Notes under the pieces: model-generated
The model's database searches: none
What the model was told of the DNA's origin: nothing
What the model saw: only the letters and a program-made list of their open reading frames with translations
Assembly: GCA_036524115.1 (NCBI GenBank)
Contig: DATDCY010000012.1
Coordinates: 1 to 64,000 of the forward strand
Source of the DNA: a bacterium
Lineage (GTDB): Bacteria > JAUVQV01 > DATDCY01
Direction: 5' to 3'
Length of the DNA stretch: 64,000 bases
Program-made: the position numbers and the translations under genes
In this document: positions 33,384-40,671 of the stretch, one piece after another
Numbering within the stretch: the first letter of the stretch is position 1
Layout of the letters: every line of letters begins with the position of its first letter

Positions 33384-34718
33384 CTATTTCTTGTGCATGC
33401 CCGGCGGCGGCTCCGGCGGGGCCGCCAGGGTCGGCGTCACCGTGACTTCGGCGTCGCCGCGCTTGAGCACCACCGTCGCCGTGTCCCCCGCCTTCTTGCC
33501 GTTGATCACGATGATCACGTCGCCCTGCTCGGCGATCGGGAAGCCGTCGATCGAGACGAAGGCGTCCCCGGCCTGGACGCCCGCCGCGGCGGCGGCCGAG
33601 CCCGGGACGACCTTGTCGACGTACACCGTCTTGTCCTCCGCGCGCAGCACGACGCCGAGCCGCACCCGCTTCTTCTCGACGTCCTCGTACGGCACCAGCC
33701 ACGCGAAGTCCCCGGGCAGCAGCGGGATCTCGGGGACGTCGACGTCCATCGTCAGCTCCTCGCGCAGCTCCTCGGGGATCGAGATCTCCTCCGGGAGGAC
33801 GATGACCTGCGGCCAGGCGGCGCGGCGCAGCACCCGGCGCGGGATGCCCAGGCCGTAGCGCACGTGGAAGCCGCCGGCGACGACCACCATCTTCTTCCCC
33901 TCGCCGGCCGGGCTCCTGAGGTAGTCGACCACCCGCGAGGCCATCGTCTCGTCCCAGAGGACCTGCGTCCGGAAGAAGCTCTCGAACATCTTCTCCTTCG
34001 CGGCCTCGGAGCGCCGCTCCCGGGCCGTCGCCTCCATCCAGTCCTCATCGGGGTTCGCGGCGCGCGCGGCCGTGCCGTGCCCGGCGTCGTGCCCCCCGAA
34101 CACCGCCTCGAGCAGGGCGCGCTGGTAGGGGTCGGAGAAGTCCGTCTCCGGCACCTTGGCGGCCAGCTCCGGCGGCAGCGGGCCGGATCCCGCGGCGGCG
34201 AACTGCTTCTGGGTCTCCTTCGCCGGGTCCAGCGCGATCACGTCCAGCCGGCGGTCGCGCGCGAGCTCGAGGATGCCGCGGTAGTTGCCGAAGTCGGAGC
34301 CCCAGTTGTCGAACCACTGGGACTCCTTGAGGAACTGCGGCTCGGTCAGCTCGCCGCGCACCCAGCGGTCGAGCGCGGGCTGCTGCGGCACGCGGAACAT
34401 CTCCATGCCGATCGCGACCTTCCCGGGGTGGCGTCGCTCCAGCTCGGCGATGATGCGCCGCTGCGCCTCGTGCGCCTGGAAGTTGCTGTGCATCTCGCCG
34501 ATGTAGACGACCTTGGCGGCGTCGACGATGTCCATCATCTGCTCGAAGCTCATGAGCAGGCCGGTCGGCATGTGGACGATGTCGCCGGCCTGTGGGGCGC
34601 GTGCGAGGGGGTAGGGCGAGAGCCCGCTGCCTGCCTCGGGTACCCGCGCGCCCGCGCAGCCGGCCAGGAGGGCGGCGCCGAACGAGAGCACAAGAAGGGC
34701 CATGGATCGTGACGTCAT
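33384..34718 (-). CDS. ChaN-family lipoprotein with C-terminal PDZ domain
   Basis: The product (444 residues) has a lipobox with C21. Its main domain matches the ChaN/haem-binding (EreA/ChaN-like) fold: VYIGEMHSNFQAHEAQRRI, IGMEMFRVPQQPALDRW and VVVAGGFHVRYGLGIPRR. A PDZ domain (about 365-440) is appended. ChaN proteins have been linked to haem or iron uptake; the wider fold includes TIKI-type proteases, so a protease role is possible given the PDZ. Start 34718 has GAGGTGA upstream. Together with the TolB-like and M1-M28-PDZ genes downstream it forms an envelope cluster. Confidence 0.82.
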   Translation of the reverse strand: MTSRSMALLVLSFGAALLAGCAGARVPEAGSGLSPYPLARAPQAGDIVHMPTGLLMSFEQMMDIVDAAKVVYIGEMHSNFQAHEAQRRIIAELERRHPGKVAIGMEMFRVPQQPALDRWVRGELTEPQFLKESQWFDNWGSDFGNYRGILELARDRRLDVIALDPAKETQKQFAAAGSGPLPPELAAKVPETDFSDPYQRALLEAVFGGHDAGHGTAARAANPDEDWMEATARERRSEAAKEKMFESFFRTQVLWDETMASRVVDYLRSPAGEGKKMVVVAGGFHVRYGLGIPRRVLRRAAWPQVIVLPEEISIPEELREELTMDVDVPEIPLLPGDFAWLVPYEDVEKKRVRLGVVLRAEDKTVYVDKVVPGSAAAAAGVQAGDAFVSIDGFPIAEQGDVIIVINGKKAGDTATVVLKRGDAEVTVTPTLAAPPEPPPGMHKK

Positions 34719-34810
34719 GTCGTTCACCTCGTCGTGGGTTGCGTCCTGCGATCCTACGCCAGATTTGAGCGTCGGGGCTGCGAAAAGTTCCGCCGGGGGC
34801 GGACGGGGGG

Positions 34811-35647
34811 CTAGCCGGAGGAGCGGCCCCCGGGCCGGTGCGCGAGCTTCTCCCGCCTCAGCCAGTCGAGCCACTCGCGCTGCTCGTCCGAGAGCAGGCC
34901 CTTCTGCGCCGCGACGAAGGCCGCCCAGGCCTCCGCGCTCTCGAACCGGACGCCGTAGTACCCGCTCGCGAAGGAGCCGCGGCCGGTGAAGTAGATCTCG
35001 CCGCCGGGGGAGACGTCGACCATGAGATCGTGGTTCTTGTAGATCACCGACTCGCCGACCTGCGAGACCGTCCCCTCGCGCTGGCGACGCAGCTCGTCGT
35101 ACACCAGGTAGGAGGCGCCGAGCAGCAGGAGCAGGGCCGCCGCCGTGCTGAGCTTGGCGACGCTCCGGTACGCCTGGGGGCTGAAGAGGTCCTGGATCGA
35201 GAAGGCCACGCGCCTGCCGATCGCGCGCTGGATGTCGCCGACGCGGGCGAGGGCCGGGCGGACCGCCCGTCCCGTGTAGTTCTCCACCTCGCGGATAGCC
35301 AGGTCGTCGAGGGGGTCGGCCATGGCCAGCCGCAGGACGTTGTTCTCCTCGAAGGCGAGGGGGATCACGGCGTAGCGGTGGCAGATGTGCCGCGGGAGGA
35401 CGCGCCGGACATCGGCGGCGGTCTCCTCATCCGGCCGTACGACGGGGAGGTCCAGCTGCTGCGAGAGCGCCTTGAGGAGCTGCTCGTCGCTGATGAGCTT
35501 CATGCGCACGAGGAGGTAGCCCAGCCGGCGCAGGCCGCCGGCCTGGACGCGCAGCGCCCGGTCGAGCTGGTCCCTGGCGATCAGCCCCTGTCCCACGAGC
35601 AGCTCGCCGAGATACGGTCTGCCGCCGCGGTCCCTCGGTGCCGCCAT
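34811..35647 (-). CDS. Membrane protein with two GspE/MshE N-terminal-type domains
   Basis: The product (278 residues) starts with MshEN-type sequence (YLGELLVGQGLIARDQLDRA, then QQLDLPVV and HICHRYAVIPLAF; about 1-140), the module that binds c-di-GMP or links type II secretion and type IV pilus ATPases to the membrane. There is no ATPase domain. A single membrane helix (about 168-188) is followed by a 90-residue tail with no recognised family. It may be a stand-alone c-di-GMP or pilus/secretion adaptor. GAGGAGG precedes ATG 35647. The gene is followed after 92 bases by the ChaN-PDZ gene. Confidence 0.75.
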   Translation of the reverse strand: MAAPRDRGGRPYLGELLVGQGLIARDQLDRALRVQAGGLRRLGYLLVRMKLISDEQLLKALSQQLDLPVVRPDEETAADVRRVLPRHICHRYAVIPLAFEENNVLRLAMADPLDDLAIREVENYTGRAVRPALARVGDIQRAIGRRVAFSIQDLFSPQAYRSVAKLSTAAALLLLLGASYLVYDELRRQREGTVSQVGESVIYKNHDLMVDVSPGGEIYFTGRGSFASGYYGVRFESAEAWAAFVAAQKGLLSDEQREWLDWLRREKLAHRPGGRSSG

Positions 35648-35715
35648 GCTCGTACGCCTCCTCTCCCCGCGTTCCCGCCGGACGAGGGCGGGACCCTGCG
35701 TTCTCCGTCCCCCGG

Positions 35716-37533
35716 CTAGGGGAGCGCGCGCGCGTCCCAGGCGCGATAGTCGTCGAAGTGCGCGACCGACTTCTCGGCCAGGCAGCCGATGCCGCCGGCC
35801 GTCGCGTCCCCGAAGCGGTAGGTCACGACCGGCCGCGTCTCCCTGCCGAAGAAGACGGCGACCCGGCCGCCCGGGTGGATGTCGGCGCGCAGCTGGTACC
35901 ACTGGTCCGCCCGGAGGCGGCGGGCCGCCGACGCCTTGATGCCGGCCTTCTCGCCGGGCGAGTCCCCCGCCTGGCCGATGACGACCCGCGAGTCCCGGAG
36001 AGCGACATAGCGGTAGTGCTGCGCATCCGTCACGGCGAAGAGGATGCCCGTTCTGTTCGCCAGCGAGCGCGCGCTCAGCCTGAGTTTCGTCACGATTCTG
36101 CCGGCGGCGAACGCCGGCAGCGCGCTGACGACCGCGCGGTTGACGAGCGTCATGCTGCCGGAGGTGAACGTCCGGTCGGCCCCGACCAGCCATTTCCCCG
36201 AGAGCGTCCGCCACTGCGGGTCGCCGGCGGCGGTGCCGTCCGAGAAGGAGTCCGCGAGCAGCAGCGAGGCGCCGCCCGCGATCGAGACCGCGGTCGGGCC
36301 GGAGACCGCCGGGACGCTTGGGTGCAGGGCGCAGCGCGCCTCGGCGCTGACGAAGTAGACGCCCTCCGCGGGCCAGGACTTCCACGCGGCGACGGCCCCG
36401 GAGCCTCCCGGCGTCAGCCACGGCGAGGCCGTGCCGTCGCCCCACTGCAGGCGATACTGGACCGGGTCTCCCGTGCTCGATGCTGCATTCCCGGCGGTGT
36501 ACCCGTAGACCACCCCGGTGAGGCCGTCGCCCGGCCCCTGCGGAGGGGCCGGCGGCGAGACCGTCTCGCCGGGCGCAGTGGCCACGGTTACCTCCAGGGG
36601 AGGTGACGGAGACGAGTGGACGCCCGGGTGGAGCACGCAGCGCGCCTCGCTCCTGACGGCATAGGTCCCCGGCAGGAGCCACGACTTGTCCGCGGAGGAG
36701 GCGCCGGCGGCGAGCCAGGGCGAGACCGTCCCGTCGGCCCAGAGGAAGCGGTACTGCACGGGGTGCCCCGCGCTCGAGAGGCTCCCGCCCGTCGCATAGC
36801 TGTGGGGCTGCGTTCCCGTGACCGTCGTTGGGCCGTCGGGCGCGGCCGGCGCGGCGATCGTTTCCGCCGGCGCCGCCGCGACCGTCACCGCGATGGGGTC
36901 GGAGAGCGCAGACACGACGCTCGTGTGCGCCGCACAGCGGGCCTGCACGCGCACGTCCGTGTACGTCGCTGCGACGTCCCAGCTCTTGGTCGCCTCGATG
37001 ACGCCGACCGGCAGCCAGTCGGAGTCCGTGCCGTCCGACCAGAAGAAGCGGTACTGCACCGGGTCGCCGGCGCTGGACGCCGCGCCCCGCGCGGTGAAGA
37101 CGTACGGCGTCCCGGCCTGGAGATCGGTCGGGCCGGCAGGCGGGGAAGGCTGGGAGACGGTCTCGGGAGCGGGAATGCAGGGAGGCATGTAGGAGACCTC
37201 GTTGGAGTACCCGCTCTCGCCTTTCGCGTCGTACGCGGTGACGGCGAAATAGTAGGTCAAGCAGGGGGACAGTCCATCGACCGTCGCCGTGACGACGCCG
37301 TTCGTGACCACGTTGGCCACGACGGTCGGCGTCGGGTTGTAGGCCCCGCTCGAGAGTCCCCGGTAGAGGTGGTAGCCCGCCACGGTTTCCGTGTTGGCGT
37401 CCCAGGCGAGGGTGACGTTAGCGCCCCTGGCGAGGCCGGGGAACACGGCGAGCAAGACGACCGCGGCGACAAGCGTCCACCGCCATCCCGGCGATGGCCC
37501 CGACATCCCGTGGCGTGTTGCCTCGCTGTGCAT
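35716..37533 (-). CDS. Secreted multi-domain surface protein: fibronectin III, three Ig-like repeats, jelly-roll
   Basis: About 605 residues. A signal peptide (to about 38) leads into a fibronectin type III domain (VTLAWDANTETVAGYHLYRG). Three similar repeats of about 100 residues follow, each with a GDPVQYRF/GHPVQYRF-type core and a conserved Cys (VQARCAAH, SEARCVLH, AEARCALH). The last 170 residues are a concanavalin-like jelly-roll domain shared with the proteins at 37731 and 40672. There is no PEP-CTERM tail. The start is uncertain: ATG 37533 is preferred over GTG 37542 or ATG 37506. Probably a surface or matrix carbohydrate-binding protein. Confidence 0.78.
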   Translation of the reverse strand: MHSEATRHGMSGPSPGWRWTLVAAVVLLAVFPGLARGANVTLAWDANTETVAGYHLYRGLSSGAYNPTPTVVANVVTNGVVTATVDGLSPCLTYYFAVTAYDAKGESGYSNEVSYMPPCIPAPETVSQPSPPAGPTDLQAGTPYVFTARGAASSAGDPVQYRFFWSDGTDSDWLPVGVIEATKSWDVAATYTDVRVQARCAAHTSVVSALSDPIAVTVAAAPAETIAAPAAPDGPTTVTGTQPHSYATGGSLSSAGHPVQYRFLWADGTVSPWLAAGASSADKSWLLPGTYAVRSEARCVLHPGVHSSPSPPLEVTVATAPGETVSPPAPPQGPGDGLTGVVYGYTAGNAASSTGDPVQYRLQWGDGTASPWLTPGGSGAVAAWKSWPAEGVYFVSAEARCALHPSVPAVSGPTAVSIAGGASLLLADSFSDGTAAGDPQWRTLSGKWLVGADRTFTSGSMTLVNRAVVSALPAFAAGRIVTKLRLSARSLANRTGILFAVTDAQHYRYVALRDSRVVIGQAGDSPGEKAGIKASAARRLRADQWYQLRADIHPGGRVAVFFGRETRPVVTYRFGDATAGGIGCLAEKSVAHFDDYRAWDARALP

Positions 37534-37630
37534 GCGGCGCACTATCTCTTGCGGCGCGGTCCCCTCTTATTATCGTTCCCGCCGCTCGCGGCGGCATCGG
37601 GTTTCCACACCAGTCCCGCAGATCCTGAAC

Positions 37631-37659
37631 ATTTCGCCGACAACGGCACGATTTGTCAA
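37631..37659 (-). promoter_or_regulatory. Possible promoter of the fibronectin/Ig surface protein gene
   Basis: On the minus strand TTGACA (37654-37659), 17 bases, CGAAAT (37631-37636). The -35 is perfect, the -10 poor; predicted leader of about 90 bases. Confidence 0.4.
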
Positions 37660-37693
37660 GAGTTTCCGGCCAAGTGGCTCGGCGCAAGGGGCG

Positions 37694-37719
37694 CCGGGGG
37701 GCCGGTGTCGGACCCCCGG
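37694..37719 (-). terminator. Hairpin after the Asp-repeat surface protein gene
   Basis: Arms CCGGGGG (37694-37700) and CCCCCGG (37713-37719), 12 bases after the stop of the gene ending at 37731. No T run follows, so it is at best a weak terminator between two separately expressed surface genes. Confidence 0.35.
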
Positions 37720-37730
37720 TTTCGCCTGCG

Positions 37731-39044
37731 CTACCGCAGGACTGCGTCGGTGAAGACGGCCGTGTTGTCGAAGAGGCTCCTCGCGCCCTCCGTGCGATAG
37801 CCGACGCGGCCCGAGGAGTTGACCACGAAGGTGTACGAGAGCACGGGCGCCGCGCTGCCGTTGAGGTAGACGCGCACCTTCGTGCCGCCCTCGATGTCGA
37901 CGCGCACCCGGTAGCCGGTGCCGGGACTGAGCCGGCGCCGCAGGGACGCCTTCAAACCGGCGCGCTCGACGGGAGTGGCGCCGACCTGTCCGATCGAGAG
38001 TCCGGTGGCGGTCAGCCGGAGGTAGCGGTAGTGCGTCGCATCCTGGTAGTGGAAGACGATCCGCGCATCCGGCGCGGCGGTGTAGGTGCGGGTCAGGCTG
38101 ACCCAGCTCTCGATCCGCCCCGAACGCACGTCGCGAACGTTCGGGTCGGCGATCAGCGCCATGCTGACCGGCACGTTCGCCGAGGCGAAGCGCTTCGCCG
38201 TCCCGGTGACGGCCCACGCGCCCAGAACCCTCCGCCAGGACGGATCGCCCTTGGCCGTCCCGTCGCTGAAGTCGTCGACGAAGAGCCTGGGGTTGTCGGC
38301 GACGTTCGGGTCGGTCTCGCCGGCATCGACGCGTCCGTTGGCGTTGAGGTCCTCGCGGCCGTCGGCCAGGCCGTCGCCGTCCGTGTCGGCGGCGAGCGGG
38401 TCGGTGGCGGTGGCCGGATCGAGGTCGGGGCGGAAGACCGCCAGGTCGGTGTCCGGGCCCGCCATCGCCAGCGCGTACGCGAGCTCGGTGCCATCCTGGA
38501 GGCCGTCACCGTCGGTGTCGGCGACGCACGGATTGCTCTCGCCGGCGCCGGCCTGGCCGTCGTGGTCGGCATCCTCCAATCCGTCGGGGATGCCGTCGTC
38601 GTCGGTGTCCGCGTCGGTCGGGCTGGTGCAGCCGGCCGTCTCGAGCGTGTCGGCCAGGCCGTCGCCGTCCGAGTCGCCGCCCGCGTCCGCCTTGGGGTTG
38701 TAGACCACCTCGGCCGAGAGCGGGCTCTCCTGCCCGAGGAGGTCGTAGGCGGTGACAGCGGCGTGGTAGGCGACGGAGGCATCGAGGCCCGTCAGCGTGT
38801 AGGAGGAGACGTTGCCGACGTCGATGACCGACGAGAACGGCTGGCCCGAGAGCCCGTTGTGGACCATGTAGCCGACAGTGGTCTCCGCGGGATCGGGGTC
38901 CCACGAGATGGTGATCTGTCCGGCGAACGCCAGCGAGGGGGCGAGAAGAACCAGCGCCGCGCACAGCAGCCGGGTCACGCCGCCGTGCGGAAAGGCCCGC
39001 GTCTTCAGGGACCCGTTACCGTCGCCGAGACCGTGCCGTGCCAT
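37731..39044 (-). CDS. Secreted surface protein: fibronectin III, Asp-rich calcium repeats, jelly-roll
   Basis: The product (437 residues) has a signal peptide (about 1-42) and a fibronectin type III domain (ITISWDPDPAETTVGYMVHN). At least four thrombospondin type 3-like calcium loops follow (DSDGDGLADTLE, DTDDDGIPDGLE, DTDGDGLQDG, DTDGDGLADG). The last 170 residues form the shared jelly-roll domain (FVDDFSDGTAKGDPSWR at its start). GGAGGAG precedes ATG 39044. A CRP-type promoter (39255-39297) lies upstream. It is probably an extracellular calcium-stabilised adhesin or polysaccharide-binding protein; no catalytic residues are evident. Confidence 0.8.
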   Translation of the reverse strand: MARHGLGDGNGSLKTRAFPHGGVTRLLCAALVLLAPSLAFAGQITISWDPDPAETTVGYMVHNGLSGQPFSSVIDVGNVSSYTLTGLDASVAYHAAVTAYDLLGQESPLSAEVVYNPKADAGGDSDGDGLADTLETAGCTSPTDADTDDDGIPDGLEDADHDGQAGAGESNPCVADTDGDGLQDGTELAYALAMAGPDTDLAVFRPDLDPATATDPLAADTDGDGLADGREDLNANGRVDAGETDPNVADNPRLFVDDFSDGTAKGDPSWRRVLGAWAVTGTAKRFASANVPVSMALIADPNVRDVRSGRIESWVSLTRTYTAAPDARIVFHYQDATHYRYLRLTATGLSIGQVGATPVERAGLKASLRRRLSPGTGYRVRVDIEGGTKVRVYLNGSAAPVLSYTFVVNSSGRVGYRTEGARSLFDNTAVFTDAVLR

Positions 39045-39254
39045 GAGAGCGCTCCTCCGCTGCTCCGGGCAATCCGCACCGGCGGAGGGGCGCACCGCGG
39101 AGAGAGCACCCCGCGATGGCATCCCTTCGACTGGCAGCCCTGCCGCCGTATTCCCGCGCCGCGGGAAGCAGGCCGTCGGCTTTGCGTCCCACCCTTTCGG
39201 ATGGTTTGCCCTGAGCAGTCCCGTTGTTGCCGTTCATCGTCTTCACCCGCGGAA

Positions 39255-39297
39255 AATCTAGAAGAGGGGGCGCGAAAAATAAGTGACGGGCGTCACG
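39255..39297 (-). promoter_or_regulatory. CRP-type class II promoter of the Asp-repeat surface protein gene
   Basis: Box AGTGACGGGCGTCACG (39282-39297), with a GTGA-N6-TCAC core, lies 21 bases from a -10 TAGATT (39255-39260, minus strand). The box centre is 41.5 bases from the predicted start near 39248. The -10 with flanks (TCTAGATT) is identical to that upstream of the cytochrome-like gene at 717-724. Confidence 0.55.
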
Positions 39298-39324
39298 CCG
39301 CACCGGGAATGTGACGGATGACCG

Positions 39325-39372
39325 AAAAAGCGATCGCCCCCACCTTCCCGCGGGGGACGATGGGGGCGATCG
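39325..39372 (-). terminator. Rho-independent terminator after the choice-of-anchor D gene
   Basis: Perfect 12-base arms at 39331-39342 and 39361-39372 (CGATCGCCCCCA and its complement) enclose an 18-base loop. On the minus strand the stem is followed by CTTTTTC. It starts 12 bases after the stop codon at 39384. Confidence 0.88.
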
Positions 39373-39383
39373 GACGAATGCGG

Positions 39384-40529
39384 CTAGTTGCTGCGGACGT
39401 TCTTCGGCGCGCCAGGCGGCGCCACGCCGATGCCTTGGACCGCGAAGTCGTAGGGGTTCTTGCCGGCGTCGTTGTTCGCGATGCTGAGCGTGGCCGTGCG
39501 CGTGCCGGCGACGCTCGGGTCGAAGCTCACGGTAAAGGTGGTGCTGGCCCCGGCCGCGATCGTTGCGGAGGGCTGCACGGTCACGGTGAAGTCGGCGGCG
39601 TTCGCGCCGGAAACGGCGACCAGCGGCGCGCCGGAGAGTGTCAGAGCGGCGGTGCCGGTATTTCGGATCGTGAAGGTGTGCGTCATGACGCCGCCCGTCA
39701 GCTTCGTCTTGCCGAAATCGGTGTCGTCGGTGCTGGAAGGCGCGACATCGCCGTCGGGAATCGCCGTGCCCTTGCCGAGCACGCTCATCGCGGGAGCGGT
39801 CGCGCCGGCGCCCTGGATCGCGAAGTCGTAGGGGTTCTTCGCCGCGACGTTGGTGGCGATCGAGATCGTCGCCGAGCGGGTGCCGGCGGCCCCGGCAACG
39901 AAGCTCACGGTGAAGGTGGTGCTGGCGCCCGCGGCGACCGGGGTCGTCGGCTGCGCCGTCACCGTGAAGTCCGCGGCGTTGGCGCCGCCGATGGCGACGA
40001 GCGGCGTCCCCGAGAGCGTCAGCGGGCCGGTGCCGACGTTCCGGATGGTGTAGGTGCGCGTCACCGCGGCGCCGCCGACGCCGGCCGTGCCGAAGTCGGT
40101 CTGGTCGGCCGCGGAGGGCGTGGTGTCGCCGTCGACGATCACGACCGCGTTGCCCAGGACGTTGACGTCCGGGACCCCGGGCACCGTGTACGGCACCTCG
40201 TTGGAATAGCCGCTCTCGTTGCCGACGCTGTCGTAGGCGGTCGCGGCGAAGTAGTACGTCGTGCCGTCGGTCAGGCCGGTCACGGTGTAGGTCGTCACGT
40301 TGCCGGCGTCGATCGGCGTGCCGTAGACGCCGGATGCCGTCCCGTAATAGACCTTGTACCCTGTGACGTCAGGCTCGGTGTTCGCGTCCCACGCGAGCGT
40401 CACCTGGGCGGCGAGCGCCTGGCCCGCGCCGAGGATCAGGACCAATGCCAGGGCGATCCCGCCGCAGAGACGCGCCCGCCAGCGCGCGCCGTTGTTGTTT
40501 CTCCCGATCTCCCTGCTGACCGCTGCCAT
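39384..40529 (-). CDS. Secreted surface protein: fibronectin III plus two choice-of-anchor D (ASPM/SPD-2-like) domains
   Basis: The product (381 residues) has a signal peptide (about 1-40) and a fibronectin type III domain (VTLAWDANTEPDVTGYKVYYG), close to that in the protein ending at 35716. Two tandem Ig-like domains of the choice-of-anchor D type follow. Each has DxTDFGxxxxxGGxxxxTYTIRN-like openings, TLSGTPLVAI/TLSGAPLVAV and KNPYDFAIQG/KNPYDFAVQG ends. There is no jelly-roll and no sorting tail. GGAGGGG precedes ATG 40529. Its CRP-type promoter is at 40600-40643, and a strong terminator follows. Probably an extracellular structural or binding protein. Confidence 0.8.
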   Translation of the reverse strand: MAAVSREIGRNNNGARWRARLCGGIALALVLILGAGQALAAQVTLAWDANTEPDVTGYKVYYGTASGVYGTPIDAGNVTTYTVTGLTDGTTYYFAATAYDSVGNESGYSNEVPYTVPGVPDVNVLGNAVVIVDGDTTPSAADQTDFGTAGVGGAAVTRTYTIRNVGTGPLTLSGTPLVAIGGANAADFTVTAQPTTPVAAGASTTFTVSFVAGAAGTRSATISIATNVAAKNPYDFAIQGAGATAPAMSVLGKGTAIPDGDVAPSSTDDTDFGKTKLTGGVMTHTFTIRNTGTAALTLSGAPLVAVSGANAADFTVTVQPSATIAAGASTTFTVSFDPSVAGTRTATLSIANNDAGKNPYDFAVQGIGVAPPGAPKNVRSN

Positions 40530-40599
40530 CGCCGTCCCCTCCGTCGCGTGTCGCCCGGCGAGCCGTTCGCCGCCCGGTGCGGTGCCGTTCGCCGGAGAG

Positions 40600-40643
40600 A
40601 GAATGCACCCAAGCGGCAGCGGGGCGCTGTGATTGCGGTCACA
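40600..40643 (-). promoter_or_regulatory. CRP-type class II promoter of the choice-of-anchor D gene
   Basis: Box TGTGATTGCGGTCACA (40628-40643) is a perfect TGTGA-N6-TCACA palindrome. A weak -10 CATTCT lies 22 bases away at 40600-40605 (minus strand). Predicted start near 40593, 64 bases before the ATG; box centre about 42 bases upstream. Confidence 0.6.
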
Positions 40644-40671
40644 GGGCGCGGAGGCGCAGGAGGGGACCCCT

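Larger units (their letters stand above)
39045..39383. other. Intergenic region with terminator and CRP-type promoter
   Basis: This 339-base gap between two minus-strand surface genes holds, from right to left, a strong terminator for the upstream gene (39325-39372) and the CRP-type promoter of the downstream gene (39255-39297). About 200 bases of leader without a recognisable feature follow. The long leader could contain regulatory structure, but no riboswitch pattern was recognised. Confidence 0.6.

Noticed and set aside
34811-36682. Long frame joining the MshEN protein to sequence upstream
   Set aside because: The extra part is antisense-frame shadow of the fibronectin/Ig gene; GAGGAGG and ATG at 35647 mark the true start.
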